The translations under genes were made by a program, and so were the position numbers. Positions 19,601 through 28,522 of a DNA stretch of 64,000 nucleotides are shown piece by piece (the stretch's first letter is position 1; each line of letters opens with the position of its first letter). A model generated the notes under the pieces. That model ran no database searches and had not been told where the DNA came from. It was given only the letters and a program-made list of their open reading frames with translations. Origin of the DNA: Anditalea andensis (GTDB taxonomy: Bacteria > Bacteroidota > Bacteroidia > Cytophagales > Cyclobacteriaceae). The DNA is taken from the NCBI RefSeq assembly GCF_000714815.1, contig NZ_JMIH01000005.1, forward strand, positions 1-64,000, in the 5' to 3' direction.

Positions 19601-20645
19601 TAAGAATTTACGTTTTAAAATTTTCGAGCCTTTTTTCCAAATTAAGGGACAATCATCTGAAGGGATTAGCCATGGATCAGGCCTAGGTTTACCATTAGCT
19701 CTATCTTTAGCGGAAATGCATAATGGCAGATTATATTTGCAGGAAAATGCAGTAGGTAATTACAATACTTTTACCTTAGAACTTCCATTTATCCAACAAC
19801 AGGTGATTTTAATGGACATTAAGGAATTGGATTATGGGGAAGCAGATCCAATCGAGTATTACCCCTCAAACATTAAAACATATCAATCCGGCCAGCCTAT
19901 CCTTCTATTAGTTGAAGATAATAAAGAACTTTTAGATTTTCTTTTTACCCAATTGCAAAATCATTATCAAATCTATGCTGTCAAGAATGGAGAACTGGCA
20001 CTTAAAATCTTAGAAGAGAAGCCTGTCGACTTGATCATGAGTGATGTAATGATGCCTATCATGGATGGGTATAAATTATGCAAAGCGGTTAAAACCAATA
20101 TAAACTATAGCCATATCCCTTTTGTGATGCTTACCGCAAAAAACACAATACAATCAAAAATAGAAGGTATGGAAATGGGAGCTGATGCTTATATTGAAAA
20201 GCCATTTTCTATGGAATATTTACTTCTGCAATTGAAAAATTTATTGAATTATAGAGATCAAATAAGAAAATCGTATACCGATAATCCTTTTATAGACTTC
20301 AATACAATGGCCCATACTCATGCTGATGAAGAATTTCTTTCAAAGGTAAACTTAGGAATTTTAGAAAACATGGGAAACCAACAATTCGGTGTCAATGAAT
20401 TGGCCAATGTCCTGTGCATGAGCCAATCCAGTCTTTTGAGAAAACTAAAAGGAGTTTCCAAATTGACACCTAATGGGTATATACGCTTGGTGAGATTGAA
20501 AAAAGCTGCCGTTCTCCTTCAAACGGGCCAATATAATATTGCTGAAATAAGTGAAATGACCGGTTTTAATTCCCCTTCTTATTTTACCAAATGTTTTCAA
20601 AAGCAGTTTGGGGAATTGCCAAGCAACTATACCAAAGTTGCCTAA
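16602..20645 (+). CDS. Hybrid two-component system sensor/regulator (HTCS)
   Basis: A 1347-residue one-protein phosphorelay. A signal peptide (residues 1-24) leads into a periplasmic sensor made of many Reg_prop blades with WIGT repeats (about 30-680), then a Y_Y_Y domain (about 710-785) and one membrane helix near 795-815. The cytoplasmic part has HisKA with phosphoacceptor His849 (THEIRTPL), a HATPase domain with the N-box LLTNAIKN and G-box HGSGLGLPL, a receiver domain with phosphoacceptor Asp1148 (MSDVMMPIMDGY), and a C-terminal AraC-type DNA-binding domain. Such proteins sense oligosaccharides released from a glycan and switch on the adjacent susCD. The protein is intact and full length. 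Confidence 0.95.
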   Translation: MNTFMCKLTIYLLLIAIGIFCNANANDKKLYFEYLDTKKGLSDNSVFCILQDSQGFIWIGTKNGLNRYDGNTFKIFDAEPNNMHGLENHHINSLIEDKNGNIWIGTSGGLYIYNPELENITRFKSSFFKSGKMMGSVSNIKCDLDGNIWIVENSSNLYKYETDKEILINYNQNPKYKQMLFGHIADITVDNSGNLWIAVNDRGLVKYAPSSGTFVEFLDEKSILNKDFVRVILDFDSTIYIGTTKGGLGTMDKKTGQFKHLIKSDNSGNSIFVRDLKIINEKEIWIASESGLYIYQPTTGNIQNVKNNINDAYSLSDNALYTIYQDRSGSIWIGTYFSGINFLPNHSSNFEKYYPISNLNSISGKRIREFVQNEKGQLWIGTEDAGLNLFDPKTKSFENFIPNSKNEGISYHNIHALALKNNELWIGVWSQGLNILNQETNKIRKDVLINKDGTTVDSDIFSIYFDRSNRAWFGTGEGLYLYHENDNYYEHIIELENHFIHDIIEDRLGNLWVATPQAGLFKFNLEDRSVKNFFPKSNDNKAISDFSVITLLFDKNNTLWLGSEGGGLCQFNESTDSFTCYNTKNGFPSNTVYKILEDNDGKLWLSNKSGVVRFDPESKHFLHYTNSNGLPNSNFNYKSGIKTDDGTIYFGTLDGFISFDPKTFNIDQFNHPLVFTAIYLSNKLVQIGGEDPILTKSISKTKDILLKHNQNSLSFEFASLNYTASNAISYAYKMEGYDNDWIFLSNNQRINYSTLPFGKYQLKVKTFNNLENWDEKELILNIEILPPFYRTNLAYSIYFIAMILIFNYIRITYKNRLNQRHNLALKSLQDEKEKEIYQSKIEFFTNITHEIRTPLTLIKGPLEFILKRASSYDRELQENLTMMNKNTDRLINLSNQLLDFRKSEKECYSLNFIRSNIGDLLVDICERFMGSVHNKHLNFKIIKPETPLYADIDKEALTKIISNLLTNAIKNASSFVHVNLEDIRTTNFKINVRNDGLVIDKNLRFKIFEPFFQIKGQSSEGISHGSGLGLPLALSLAEMHNGRLYLQENAVGNYNTFTLELPFIQQQVILMDIKELDYGEADPIEYYPSNIKTYQSGQPILLLVEDNKELLDFLFTQLQNHYQIYAVKNGELALKILEEKPVDLIMSDVMMPIMDGYKLCKAVKTNINYSHIPFVMLTAKNTIQSKIEGMEMGADAYIEKPFSMEYLLLQLKNLLNYRDQIRKSYTDNPFIDFNTMAHTHADEEFLSKVNLGILENMGNQQFGVNELANVLCMSQSSLLRKLKGVSKLTPNGYIRLVRLKKAAVLLQTGQYNIAEISEMTGFNSPSYFTKCFQKQFGELPSNYTKVA

Positions 20646-20858
20646 TACTCATTTATTAACTTCACAAAGAAATAGAATTCAGGACTATGCATGCATGGTG
20701 AATACTATTTATAGTACTGAAAAGCGTCTAAACATTAATGGAAACTAACCCTCAACAATGACCTATAGTCAGACTAATCTATAAAATTAAATATAGGTGA
20801 TAACTATTGAGCTATTATTATTTAACCATTTCTATCAGTAAACTTTAAAGATGAATTA

Positions 20859-22310
20859 ATGACTTTGATGACCAATATATTATACGGCACCATTTTCGCC
20901 ATTCTTTTGGGAAATGTGTTAACATTTAAGAATCTAGATAAAGAATTTGGTCCTGATTTCCCTTCAGAATTTACCACACTAGCTGAACAAAACCTACTTC
21001 GGGCCATGGACATAATGGACAATGCAGTTGAAGCTCACTTTAAGGGTGAAGGAATGGCCATGTCGAGGTATTATAACCCAATTACTGAATTAAGTTCATC
21101 CGAGTTGGGAAGTGTCTGGATGTACACTGCAGCTATTGAAGCAGTAAATTCCATACTTCACTCTCTTGAAACATTTAAAGCACATGGGAATGCTTCTCTT
21201 TACAATAATTATTTTGAAAAATACACAGCTCTTTTAGAAAGGCTTACTGACAACGCAGATTTTTATTTGGGTACCTTTGAGTTGACATCCTATACCCAGA
21301 CCAAAGAATGGACTATTTATGGTGTACATAGAGCTAACACTAAAGGTTTTGCAAAAGTTAATGGGATAGAAAATGTATATGATGATCAAATGTGGCTCAT
21401 TATAGTATTTATCGAAGCGTATAAAGCTACGGGCAATAATGACTATCTAGCAAAAGCAGAATATTTGACAGAATATGTACTCGATGGTTGGGATAATACG
21501 ATAGACTCAAATGGAGTTGAAAGAGGAGGAATTCCTTGGGGACCAGGTTATGTGACTAAACATGCTTGTAGTAATGGTCCTATGATTAGTCCGCTAGTGT
21601 GGCTATACAAATTGTATAGAAATCAAGCCGATGAGATTACCAACAAGTTTATTGACCCAGAAGATAGGCAAACAAGAAGATCTGAACCGCTCAAAAAAAG
21701 TGAATATTATCTTGATTTTGCAAAAAAAATCTATGTGTGGCAAAAAAAATCTTTGATGCGAAATGATGGTGTCTATGACGATATGATGGGTGGATGTATG
21801 CCTGGAAGTCCGGAAATTGAAACTATTGACAACATTAATTATAGAAAAGGTATTTCTTGTCATGACCGTATAGGCCCTGCTATTTCCTATAACAGTGGCA
21901 CCATGCTTTCAGGGGCGGCTGAATTATATAAGGTTACCAAAGATAGAGTTTACATAGAAGATGCCAGGAAATTGTCTGATGCAAGTTTTCAATATTTTTC
22001 CATATTAGATAAAACCATTCCCGGTCATTATACTTTTGATATAAGTGGTTTTAGAAACTGGTTTAATGGCGTATTGATGCGTGGGTATGTAGATATTTAT
22101 CCCGAGTATACTTCAGTTGATAATTATTTAGACTCATTTCAAAAAAACCTTGATTATGGTTATGAAAAATTTTATTGCAACGGTTTTCTACCTACAGATC
22201 TACTGAATGGCTGGAGCAACAACATTGAAGATAATAATACAGAAGGAATGTTTAGCTTTGCTTATGCCACTCAATATGCTGTTTTAGCTAGTCATGAATT
22301 AAAAAAATAA
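20859..22310 (+). CDS. Glycoside hydrolase family 76-like protein
   Basis: A 483-residue alpha/alpha-toroid enzyme. The paired acids of GH76 endo-alpha-1,6-mannanases appear as Asp175-Asp176 in VYDDQMW, followed by the family-like GGIPWGPG and SNGPMIS segments. The N-terminus has a hydrophobic stretch (residues 5-22), so export is likely, although there is no clear cleavage site or lipobox. It lies 213 bases downstream of the HTCS on the same strand. GH76 points to alpha-mannan such as fungal cell-wall mannan, but other toroidal hydrolase families (GH88/GH105-like) share the fold, so the activity is tentative. Confidence 0.7.
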   Translation: MTLMTNILYGTIFAILLGNVLTFKNLDKEFGPDFPSEFTTLAEQNLLRAMDIMDNAVEAHFKGEGMAMSRYYNPITELSSSELGSVWMYTAAIEAVNSILHSLETFKAHGNASLYNNYFEKYTALLERLTDNADFYLGTFELTSYTQTKEWTIYGVHRANTKGFAKVNGIENVYDDQMWLIIVFIEAYKATGNNDYLAKAEYLTEYVLDGWDNTIDSNGVERGGIPWGPGYVTKHACSNGPMISPLVWLYKLYRNQADEITNKFIDPEDRQTRRSEPLKKSEYYLDFAKKIYVWQKKSLMRNDGVYDDMMGGCMPGSPEIETIDNINYRKGISCHDRIGPAISYNSGTMLSGAAELYKVTKDRVYIEDARKLSDASFQYFSILDKTIPGHYTFDISGFRNWFNGVLMRGYVDIYPEYTSVDNYLDSFQKNLDYGYEKFYCNGFLPTDLLNGWSNNIEDNNTEGMFSFAYATQYAVLASHELKK

Positions 22311-22546
22311 TGTACGAGATTTGCAAATTTAAATATCTTCAAAGTACTATTACAATTATAAATCCTAAGGGTATTTTAACACCGCTTAATTATAAACCTT
22401 TTAATTTACAACATCTATAAAGTTATAAATATCGAAAAAAATGTATATAAGCACTTTCTTCACCTTTATAAAACCATCTGAAATACCTTTTACCTCTTAT
22501 GTATTTATCCTCATTTAGTTTTATTAGCTAGAGATCCTATGCCACT

Positions 22547-22584
22547 ACATCATGAATTTTTAGCAAACAAAAAATTCATGATGT
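22547..22584. terminator. Hairpin between convergent genes
   Basis: Perfect 15-base arms (22547-22561 and 22570-22584, ACATCATGAATTTTT with its complement) surround an eight-base loop. It lies between the convergent GH76 and lipoprotein genes, so it probably acts as a two-way terminator. There is no long T run on either side, which lowers certainty. The rest of the 299-base gap shows nothing recognisable. Confidence 0.6.
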
Positions 22585-22609
22585 GCATATAAACAATAAT
22601 AACACAGAT

Positions 22610-23305
22610 TTATTTTATTTCCACCACTTCAGTTTTCATTTGGCAGCCCTCCAAAGATATACCATAAAAAGACAATGATTGTCTAAGTTTTTCTGGGCTG
22701 GAAATATCCAGTTCAAAGGAATATTTCCCTATATCAGCTCCATCATACAAATAGAATCCACTGGCACTTACCTGGTTAAGTTCCTCAGTAAGTTGCAGAA
22801 GGGTTTTACCCTTGGTATTTAGGTGCGCATTTGATAAATTTAAGCTTTGCTCCACCCCTTCTTTTACCTGATAAATATGGGAAGCCAATAACCCTTGATC
22901 AGCTACTTGCAGACATTGGGCATATACCGTTTCTTCCCCCTTCAGGTCAATGAAAATATCACTTTGCCGACTGATTACTTCCGCCACTTTCCAAAACAGG
23001 TCCCCAACTACCTCCTCTTCAGAAAAACGGAGTGTAAAATTGAAATTTTTACCCTTCCATTGGGGATCCATTCGGTATTGGTAGTCTCCCCAAATTTGGG
23101 AAAAAATATTATCCAGTTCACCGATCGCCTGTCTGAAACCTTCCCCACTGCTCTGACCTGAAATTTTGGTAAAACCAGTTTCCTCCATTCTATTCAATTC
23201 GAAGGAAAATGTATCTCCTTCATAAGAAACTGCAACAGGGCTCTTCGATGAAGTGGTACATGCTGCAAATACAAATAATACAGTTATAAATATAATGATT
23301 CTCAT
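22610..23305 (-). CDS. Lipoprotein with a DUF3738-like C-terminus
   Basis: A 231-residue protein with a lipobox (FAAC, Cys16). Most of it is unfamiliar. The last 60 residues (IGKYSFELD, then LRQSLSFYGISLEG and EVVEIK) resemble the end of DUF3738 / Soli-type proteins, where a GxYDFxL strand precedes a late glycine and a VEVLVID strand. In Bacteroidota such domains often accompany TlpA-like thioredoxins or TonB-linked receptors. A TlpA-like lipoprotein lies 3 kb away at 26530, but not in the same operon. The family call rests on pattern only. Confidence 0.45.
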   Translation of the reverse strand: MRIIIFITVLFVFAACTTSSKSPVAVSYEGDTFSFELNRMEETGFTKISGQSSGEGFRQAIGELDNIFSQIWGDYQYRMDPQWKGKNFNFTLRFSEEEVVGDLFWKVAEVISRQSDIFIDLKGEETVYAQCLQVADQGLLASHIYQVKEGVEQSLNLSNAHLNTKGKTLLQLTEELNQVSASGFYLYDGADIGKYSFELDISSPEKLRQSLSFYGISLEGCQMKTEVVEIK

Positions 23306-23336
23306 AATGCTTTTTTTCTGATGATTCTATATATGA

Positions 23337-24262
23337 TTATCCGCTACTTTGCCAGTAGGGTTGAATTGATACATTAACTAATCTGTCAAAAAGCCTTTCG
23401 CCAAAATATCTTCTGTTTAGCTTGTAACAATACTCATTCATGTAATTTTGAAGCTTTCTTTCAGATACCATTCTATATTTTCTAAGATCACTTTTAAGAC
23501 TACTTATTACCGTATGAGCCCATATAAGATTAAACTTACCTTCATTTGAATTGGAAATCTCTTTTATATGTACATCAATGAAATCTTCAAAATTTGTATA
23601 GGTAGGGCTTTCATCCGTCTGAACCACAGTATCAGGGTCAATTAAATCTTTGACCAGATATTCAGCAGTCTTGACTTTTAAGTTATATATCTTTTTCATT
23701 TTAAAGTATCTACAGATTTTGGTCAATTTCCCAGTTTTCAAATCTTCCAAAATGGTGGACTCTGCCATTGCAGCAACAATGGATTTTTGCTGTGTACCCC
23801 TTCCTCTATTGAGCTTTTCTTTTTGCTTGGTTGAAAGTTGCTTTGGCTATATATGCTTCATCATATTCTACCATATCTTCAAGCTTATAATCATCATCCC
23901 TTTTGCCCATAATAATTCTGATCTTATGATAAAGATCAAAATGGTCTGGTATCTGGTAAAACCCATCTGGCGTTTAAGTTCCAGAGCACTGAACCCCTGT
24001 TTTGTAGCAATGATAAAGGTGATTGCCATTTACCATTGCTTTAAAGTCAAATTACTGTTTTCCATTACAGTACCGCTTTTTATACTGGTTCGGAAGCTAC
24101 ACTCTTTACATTGAAACATGTACTTCGAATGAAGCCAGTAATGGTCAGAACCTTTACACTTTTTACAGATTACGCCTTCTCTGATCCTTTTATCCTTAAA
24201 ATATTCGATACAGGAATCTTCATCAGGAAAGCGTTCATTAAATTTTAAGATATTCTTGGTCA
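23337..24262 (-). pseudogene. Decayed IS1595-family (ISXO2-like) transposase
   Basis: Reading the minus strand from about 24260, fragments in different frames reproduce an IS1595-type transposase. There is an N-terminal segment ERFPDEDSCIEYF, a zinc ribbon with VICKKCKG and MFQCKECSFRT, the first catalytic region MVEYDEAYI, and a C-terminal DDE part (VVQTDESPTY, then NEYCYKLNRR). The last part is an open frame of 143 residues at 23337-23768. A TAA at 24030-24032 interrupts the frame, and shifts occur near 23940 and 23825. It cannot make a full protein. No terminal repeats were identified. Confidence 0.85.
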
Positions 24263-24670
24263 GAACCTTTTATTTTGACCAAGTAACGGATTCCGTCTTC
24301 AAGATTCAACTTATTATCATAAGCTGTCAAACTTAAATTTGGCTACTGGCAGAATTCCGTATATTCATATTTCTTTAAATAGCGGACAGTTACCCAAAAT
24401 CAAGGAACATAAGTGATGAATTGCTTTCTTCTTGGTAATTGTATTTTTTATCTTTCCTGTCCTAGGCATATACCACTCAAATCAAGGAATTATTTCCCTG
24501 AAATAGGATTCCATTTGTTAAAAGAGATTACTTATCCAAGCCCAATCTGCCATCATCTATTATACGGTAAAAGGTAGTCTTTTTATCCATTTTATCATAA
24601 ATTACTAACAGGCCTTCATATTGATAAATGCAATGATTCTTTTGGTTTTAGGTATTTACATATTTTTAAA
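24263..24670. other. Degenerate stretch without an intact gene
   Basis: About 400 bases between the IS1595 remnant and the MFS stop. On the minus strand short open pieces are visible (for example KMDKKTTFYRIIDDG near 24560-24600 and LNLEDGIRYLVKIKGSD near 24260-24330). They are broken by stops and belong to no family I recognise. A 14-base direct repeat (TGGTCAGAACCTTT) occurs here near 24257 and again inside the transposase near 24144. This looks like decayed insertion debris. Confidence 0.4.
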
Positions 24671-25897
24671 TTATTGTTCAAGCATTTCTTTAGTACTTGT
24701 TGAATTTCTTTGCCAGAAAAACAAAATGGTAAACAGCAAAATTAAAATGACGGGGAATATCACCATTTTCTGTAAGGTATCCTGTCCTGCCGCCAGTTCC
24801 AATGCCTCACCGGAAAGTCCTTGACTCATATTTTCTGCAGTAGAACTATCTATCCAGCCACCGATGATAGGTTGGAAAATAGCAGTGGAGAACATCCCCA
24901 CCCCACCTATAACCGACATGCCCAAAGCACTGCTCAAAGGAACCCTTTGCGCCACCGCTCCGACCATTACCGGCCAGAAGTAACAAATGCCTATGGCGAA
25001 TATAACTGCTGCCAGATACGCCATCTGACCAGTTACTGTACTGAACATATATATGCCTATGGTTGCCAATAGTGCAGAAATCAGCAGCACACCCGTCTGT
25101 CCAAAATTTGCCACCACCGGCCCGGCAAAATATCGGCCCACCGCCATGAGCCCTGTAGTCAGTGCCAAGATTATCATCGGCTCCGCACCGCTGCTGCTCA
25201 AAACTACACTTACCCACTGATTGGGACCAAATTCAGATATAGCGGTAAGGGACATGCACACAAACAAAAATAAATACAAGGGACTTATCATCGCCTTGAA
25301 ATTCTCTAAAAGAGAATTTGCTCCTTCCACCTTTGGTTCCGGAAAAGATTTCCCAAAAAACAATACCGCATAAATGACTGTTGGCACCATAATTAGCCAC
25401 ATTTGGTTTTCCCAGGATATTCCGAAATCCGTCATCACAAAGGAAATTAATGAACCGAGCAATATCCCTCCCGGAAACCACATATGGAACCTGTTCAGCA
25501 TTTTGTTCATTTTATTGCCTGAGTACATATCCGCTATCATAGGGTTACAGGCCGCTTCTGTACAGCCGTTGCCAAATCCGATAAAAAGAGTGGAAACAAG
25601 CAATCCGGTATACCCACTAGCATAAATGGTCAACACAATCCCCAATGTATGGGCAATAAACGCTACTGTCATTATATTTTTGGGACCAAAGGAATGATAG
25701 ACCAATCCCCCTATGATCATGGAAATGGGCATTCCCAAAAACCACATAGAATTTATAAAGCCAAGTTGCTCAGCAGAAAGACCAAATTCTTGCCCTAATT
25801 GAGGAAGAATTCCTGCCCTAATTGAAAAAGAAAAAGCTGTAGTAAGAATAGCAAAACAGCTCCCATTAAACAAGGCACTTTTGTTGAGTTCTTTCAT
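24671..25897 (-). CDS. MFS transporter, sugar permease type
   Basis: A 408-residue inner-membrane protein with about 12 hydrophobic helices and no signal peptide. The helix 2-3 region (WFLGMPISMIIGGLVYHSFG) fits the major facilitator superfamily, with overall similarity to FucP/nucleoside-type permeases seen in Bacteroidota sugar loci. It starts 620 bases upstream of nothing co-directional: the next gene above it (Dabb) is 182 bases away on the same strand, so shared transcription is possible. Its substrate is unknown; uptake of a monosaccharide or small sugar acid is a guess. Confidence 0.85.
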   Translation of the reverse strand: MKELNKSALFNGSCFAILTTAFSFSIRAGILPQLGQEFGLSAEQLGFINSMWFLGMPISMIIGGLVYHSFGPKNIMTVAFIAHTLGIVLTIYASGYTGLLVSTLFIGFGNGCTEAACNPMIADMYSGNKMNKMLNRFHMWFPGGILLGSLISFVMTDFGISWENQMWLIMVPTVIYAVLFFGKSFPEPKVEGANSLLENFKAMISPLYLFLFVCMSLTAISEFGPNQWVSVVLSSSGAEPMIILALTTGLMAVGRYFAGPVVANFGQTGVLLISALLATIGIYMFSTVTGQMAYLAAVIFAIGICYFWPVMVGAVAQRVPLSSALGMSVIGGVGMFSTAIFQPIIGGWIDSSTAENMSQGLSGEALELAAGQDTLQKMVIFPVILILLFTILFFWQRNSTSTKEMLEQ

Positions 25898-26078
25898 GGA
25901 TTTTAAATTATTGATATTAATCTTTTCTTATATTTAATATTCAAACAACATAGGTAAATGTGAACTGACAAAATTTATAGTTATCATTAGATCTATACTA
26001 ATATTCATGTGTTTTTTGTATTTATCATTCTAAAGAAAGAACCTATTGATCCATAGATGAAAGAAAAAACGTCCTATG

Positions 26079-26459
26079 TTAAGGAATATAATCTATTACA
26101 AATGCATCTTCCAGAATATCCAGTTTCTCTAACATTTGCCCAAATTCCTTATGTTTGGGATGTGGCAAATATTCGTCCCTGGCTGCAGCATCTTCAAAAG
26201 TAAACATGTATACATGGGTATAGCCAAGATTTTTTTGCTCGGGACTGTCGTTGATCCCATGTTCAAAGGCAACTATGCCGGGGATGGTGTTTTTCAGTTC
26301 GGCTAATGCAGCAGTCACCTTTTCTATCTGGTCATGAGTGGCAGTTGGCTTATATTTAAATATTACTATATGTCTCATATGTTCTTGTTGTTGGCAGCCT
26401 GTATAAAATACGGAAATGAAAATAATTAATAATGCTATAATTGTTCTGTTTTTGTTCAT
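26079..26459 (-). CDS. Dabb-domain (stress-responsive A/B barrel) lipoprotein
   Basis: A 126-residue protein with lipobox YTGC (Cys22), followed by a dimeric alpha/beta barrel domain. The domain opens with MRHIVIFKYKP, contains GINDSPE, and ends with HPKHKEFGQM and a C-terminal strand. Dabb domains often occur with carbohydrate and oxidoreductase genes in Bacteroidota, but their role is not well defined. It lies between the TlpA-like and MFS genes on the same strand. Confidence 0.85.
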   Translation of the reverse strand: MNKNRTIIALLIIFISVFYTGCQQQEHMRHIVIFKYKPTATHDQIEKVTAALAELKNTIPGIVAFEHGINDSPEQKNLGYTHVYMFTFEDAAARDEYLPHPKHKEFGQMLEKLDILEDAFVIDYIP

Positions 26460-26529
26460 AAAATCACTTTCGCTTATAATATAGGGATAACACTGACTCA
26501 GATTTTCTTAAACCACTTTTGATTTAATT

Positions 26530-27462
26530 TTAATTGGCATACATTAAATTCCTTTTATAATCTTCCAATTGTTGTTGTAATGAAGCTTCTATTTCGTTAG
26601 GAGTATTATTACCTGCTCCTTTGCTTATGTATGTTATAATACCGGAAGGATTTATAATAATATTAATAGGATATGAATTGCCAAAAATATTTCTCACTTC
26701 TTCATTTGCAAAAGCCATTTCATAATTAAAAACCTTAGCTCCTGAAAAACGCTCAATCCTGCTTCGCGGGTCGTCAGTCAAAGCTATAAATCTTATGTTT
26801 TCATTAAGCTTGTAACGCTCTACTATCCCATTTAAACCAGGAATTTCCTTTATGCAGGGGGAGCACCAAGTGGCCCACCAGTTAATTATTACAAATTTAT
26901 TCTTAAATTGACTTGAATGAATGGTCTCACCATATAATGATTCTAGGTTCATTTCCGGAAATAATGCATTTTTACGTAATGGGTTTTCAATAGTATTTAT
27001 TGAAATATTATTTATTAATTCTGAACCATCCAACCAGGCATAACTTAAATTTAATGAATCAACCTCTATAATCCGTACCGAAATTTTGTTCATGTCCTCA
27101 TTAAATTCGATATCAATATCTTTCGTCCGATAACCAAGAGAATCAATTTCATTTAAATCTACTGTAGAAAATTTAGCTGGCATCCCTTGTAAGTCAATCC
27201 CAATCCAATATCCATTCTTTGAACCCTGCATTAATTTTCCGAAAAATACCTTTAGGCTATCAGTTCCTGTGTCAAGAATAGCATAACTAAAATTTTTAAA
27301 GGGTAAGTGTTTTTCCAAAGACTCAAGACTTTCCGGTAATCCTTCATTAAAAACAATCTGCTTATGAGGATCTATTTCATTTTTATTACAAGATTGAACA
27401 CCGATAACCAGCATTAAAATGTATGGGGATATCATCTTGTTAAACTTAAATTTTGTTTGCAT
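26530..27462 (-). CDS. TlpA-like thioredoxin-fold lipoprotein
   Basis: A 310-residue lipoprotein (lipobox-like IGVQSC near residue 25). The last 150 residues form a TlpA/ResA thioredoxin domain with redox-active WCSPC in INWWATWCSPCIKEIPG. Residues 30-150 form an N-terminal beta-rich domain as in other Bacteroidota TlpA-like proteins. It probably acts as a periplasm-facing disulfide reductase. I start at the ATG at 27462 rather than the GTG one codon earlier. It stands 71 bases upstream of the Dabb gene. Confidence 0.88.
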   Translation of the reverse strand: MQTKFKFNKMISPYILMLVIGVQSCNKNEIDPHKQIVFNEGLPESLESLEKHLPFKNFSYAILDTGTDSLKVFFGKLMQGSKNGYWIGIDLQGMPAKFSTVDLNEIDSLGYRTKDIDIEFNEDMNKISVRIIEVDSLNLSYAWLDGSELINNISINTIENPLRKNALFPEMNLESLYGETIHSSQFKNKFVIINWWATWCSPCIKEIPGLNGIVERYKLNENIRFIALTDDPRSRIERFSGAKVFNYEMAFANEEVRNIFGNSYPINIIINPSGIITYISKGAGNNTPNEIEASLQQQLEDYKRNLMYAN

Positions 27463-27658
27463 CACCTTTTATTCTGGGCGTTATATACTATTGAGAAAAA
27501 TAAGAATGGATGTTGTGTTTAGAAGACAAATAAGTGTTAACCATCTTTTAGATTTTAAATTAATTCTAGACGGCTTTGCTTATAAATTTCCTATTACCTG
27601 AATTCTATTTTTTAATATAACAGCTAAATCCCCTCAATATGGGATGTACAGCTCTTTA

Positions 27659-28522
27659 TCAATTGTCCAATTTAAGAGATTTAAACTCTCTGGTAAGATT
27701 AGTCAGTGATTCCTCTACCGCCATTCGCTCTAAAGAAGACGCACCAACAAATCCCTGAACATCAGTGCTGTCCAGTATTATCTGCACATCAGCGGGCGTA
27801 TTGATAGGACCCCCATGAGCCAAAAAGAATATATTAGGATTAACTTTTTTCCCGGCTTCAATAATCTCATTTGTACGCTCAATAGCATCTTCCATGGAGC
27901 AAGTAGCATTAACTACTCCAATGGATCCTCCTATTGTTGTTCCCACATGAGCTATGATGGCATCTGCACCAGCTTCTGCCATTAATTTTGCTTCTTCGGG
28001 TTTGGCTACATACACTATAGAAAACAGATCCATTTTTGAAGCTAATCGAACCATTTCTACTTCCTTTGAAAAGCCCATTTGGGTTTCTTCAAGGACCTGT
28101 CTAAAATGGCCATCCACAATAGAATGGGTTGGAAAATTATTGACCCCTGAAAAGCCCATTTCTTTAACCTTTAATAAATGATGCCACATTCTACGGCGAG
28201 GATCTGAAGCATGAACTCCACAGATAACCGGAATTTCTTCAACTACTGGAAGCACTTCAAACTCACCGATTTCCATAGCAACAGCATTGGCATCTCCATA
28301 AGCCATTAATCCAGCAGTAGACCCATGGCCGGCCATTCGAAATCTTCCAGAATTATATACAATTATTAAATCAGCGCCTCCTTTTTCTATAAATTTAGCA
28401 CTGATACCAGTTCCAGCACCTGCAGCTATTATAGCTTTATTTTGATCAATACTATTTTGGAGTCTGTCTTTTATCTCTTGTCGGGTGTAAGGATTGCCCT
28501 TACCTGTCCATGGATTTGGCAT
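27659..28522 (-). CDS. TIM-barrel PEP-hydrolase-like protein (Tm-1 C-terminal half)
   Basis: A 287-residue TIM-barrel protein of the predicted phosphoenolpyruvate hydrolase family. Recognisable parts are GAGTGISAKFIEKGGADLI, then YNSGRFRMAGHGS, GVHASDPRRRM and the C-terminal FLAHGGPINTP. Its start lies inside the last codons of the upstream Tm-1-like gene, a 23-base overlap, so the two are translated together. In plant and fungal Tm-1 proteins the same two domains are fused in the same order. The enzymatic reaction has not been established as far as I know. Confidence 0.85.
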   Translation of the reverse strand: MPNPWTGKGNPYTRQEIKDRLQNSIDQNKAIIAAGAGTGISAKFIEKGGADLIIVYNSGRFRMAGHGSTAGLMAYGDANAVAMEIGEFEVLPVVEEIPVICGVHASDPRRRMWHHLLKVKEMGFSGVNNFPTHSIVDGHFRQVLEETQMGFSKEVEMVRLASKMDLFSIVYVAKPEEAKLMAEAGADAIIAHVGTTIGGSIGVVNATCSMEDAIERTNEIIEAGKKVNPNIFFLAHGGPINTPADVQIILDSTDVQGFVGASSLERMAVEESLTNLTREFKSLKLDN

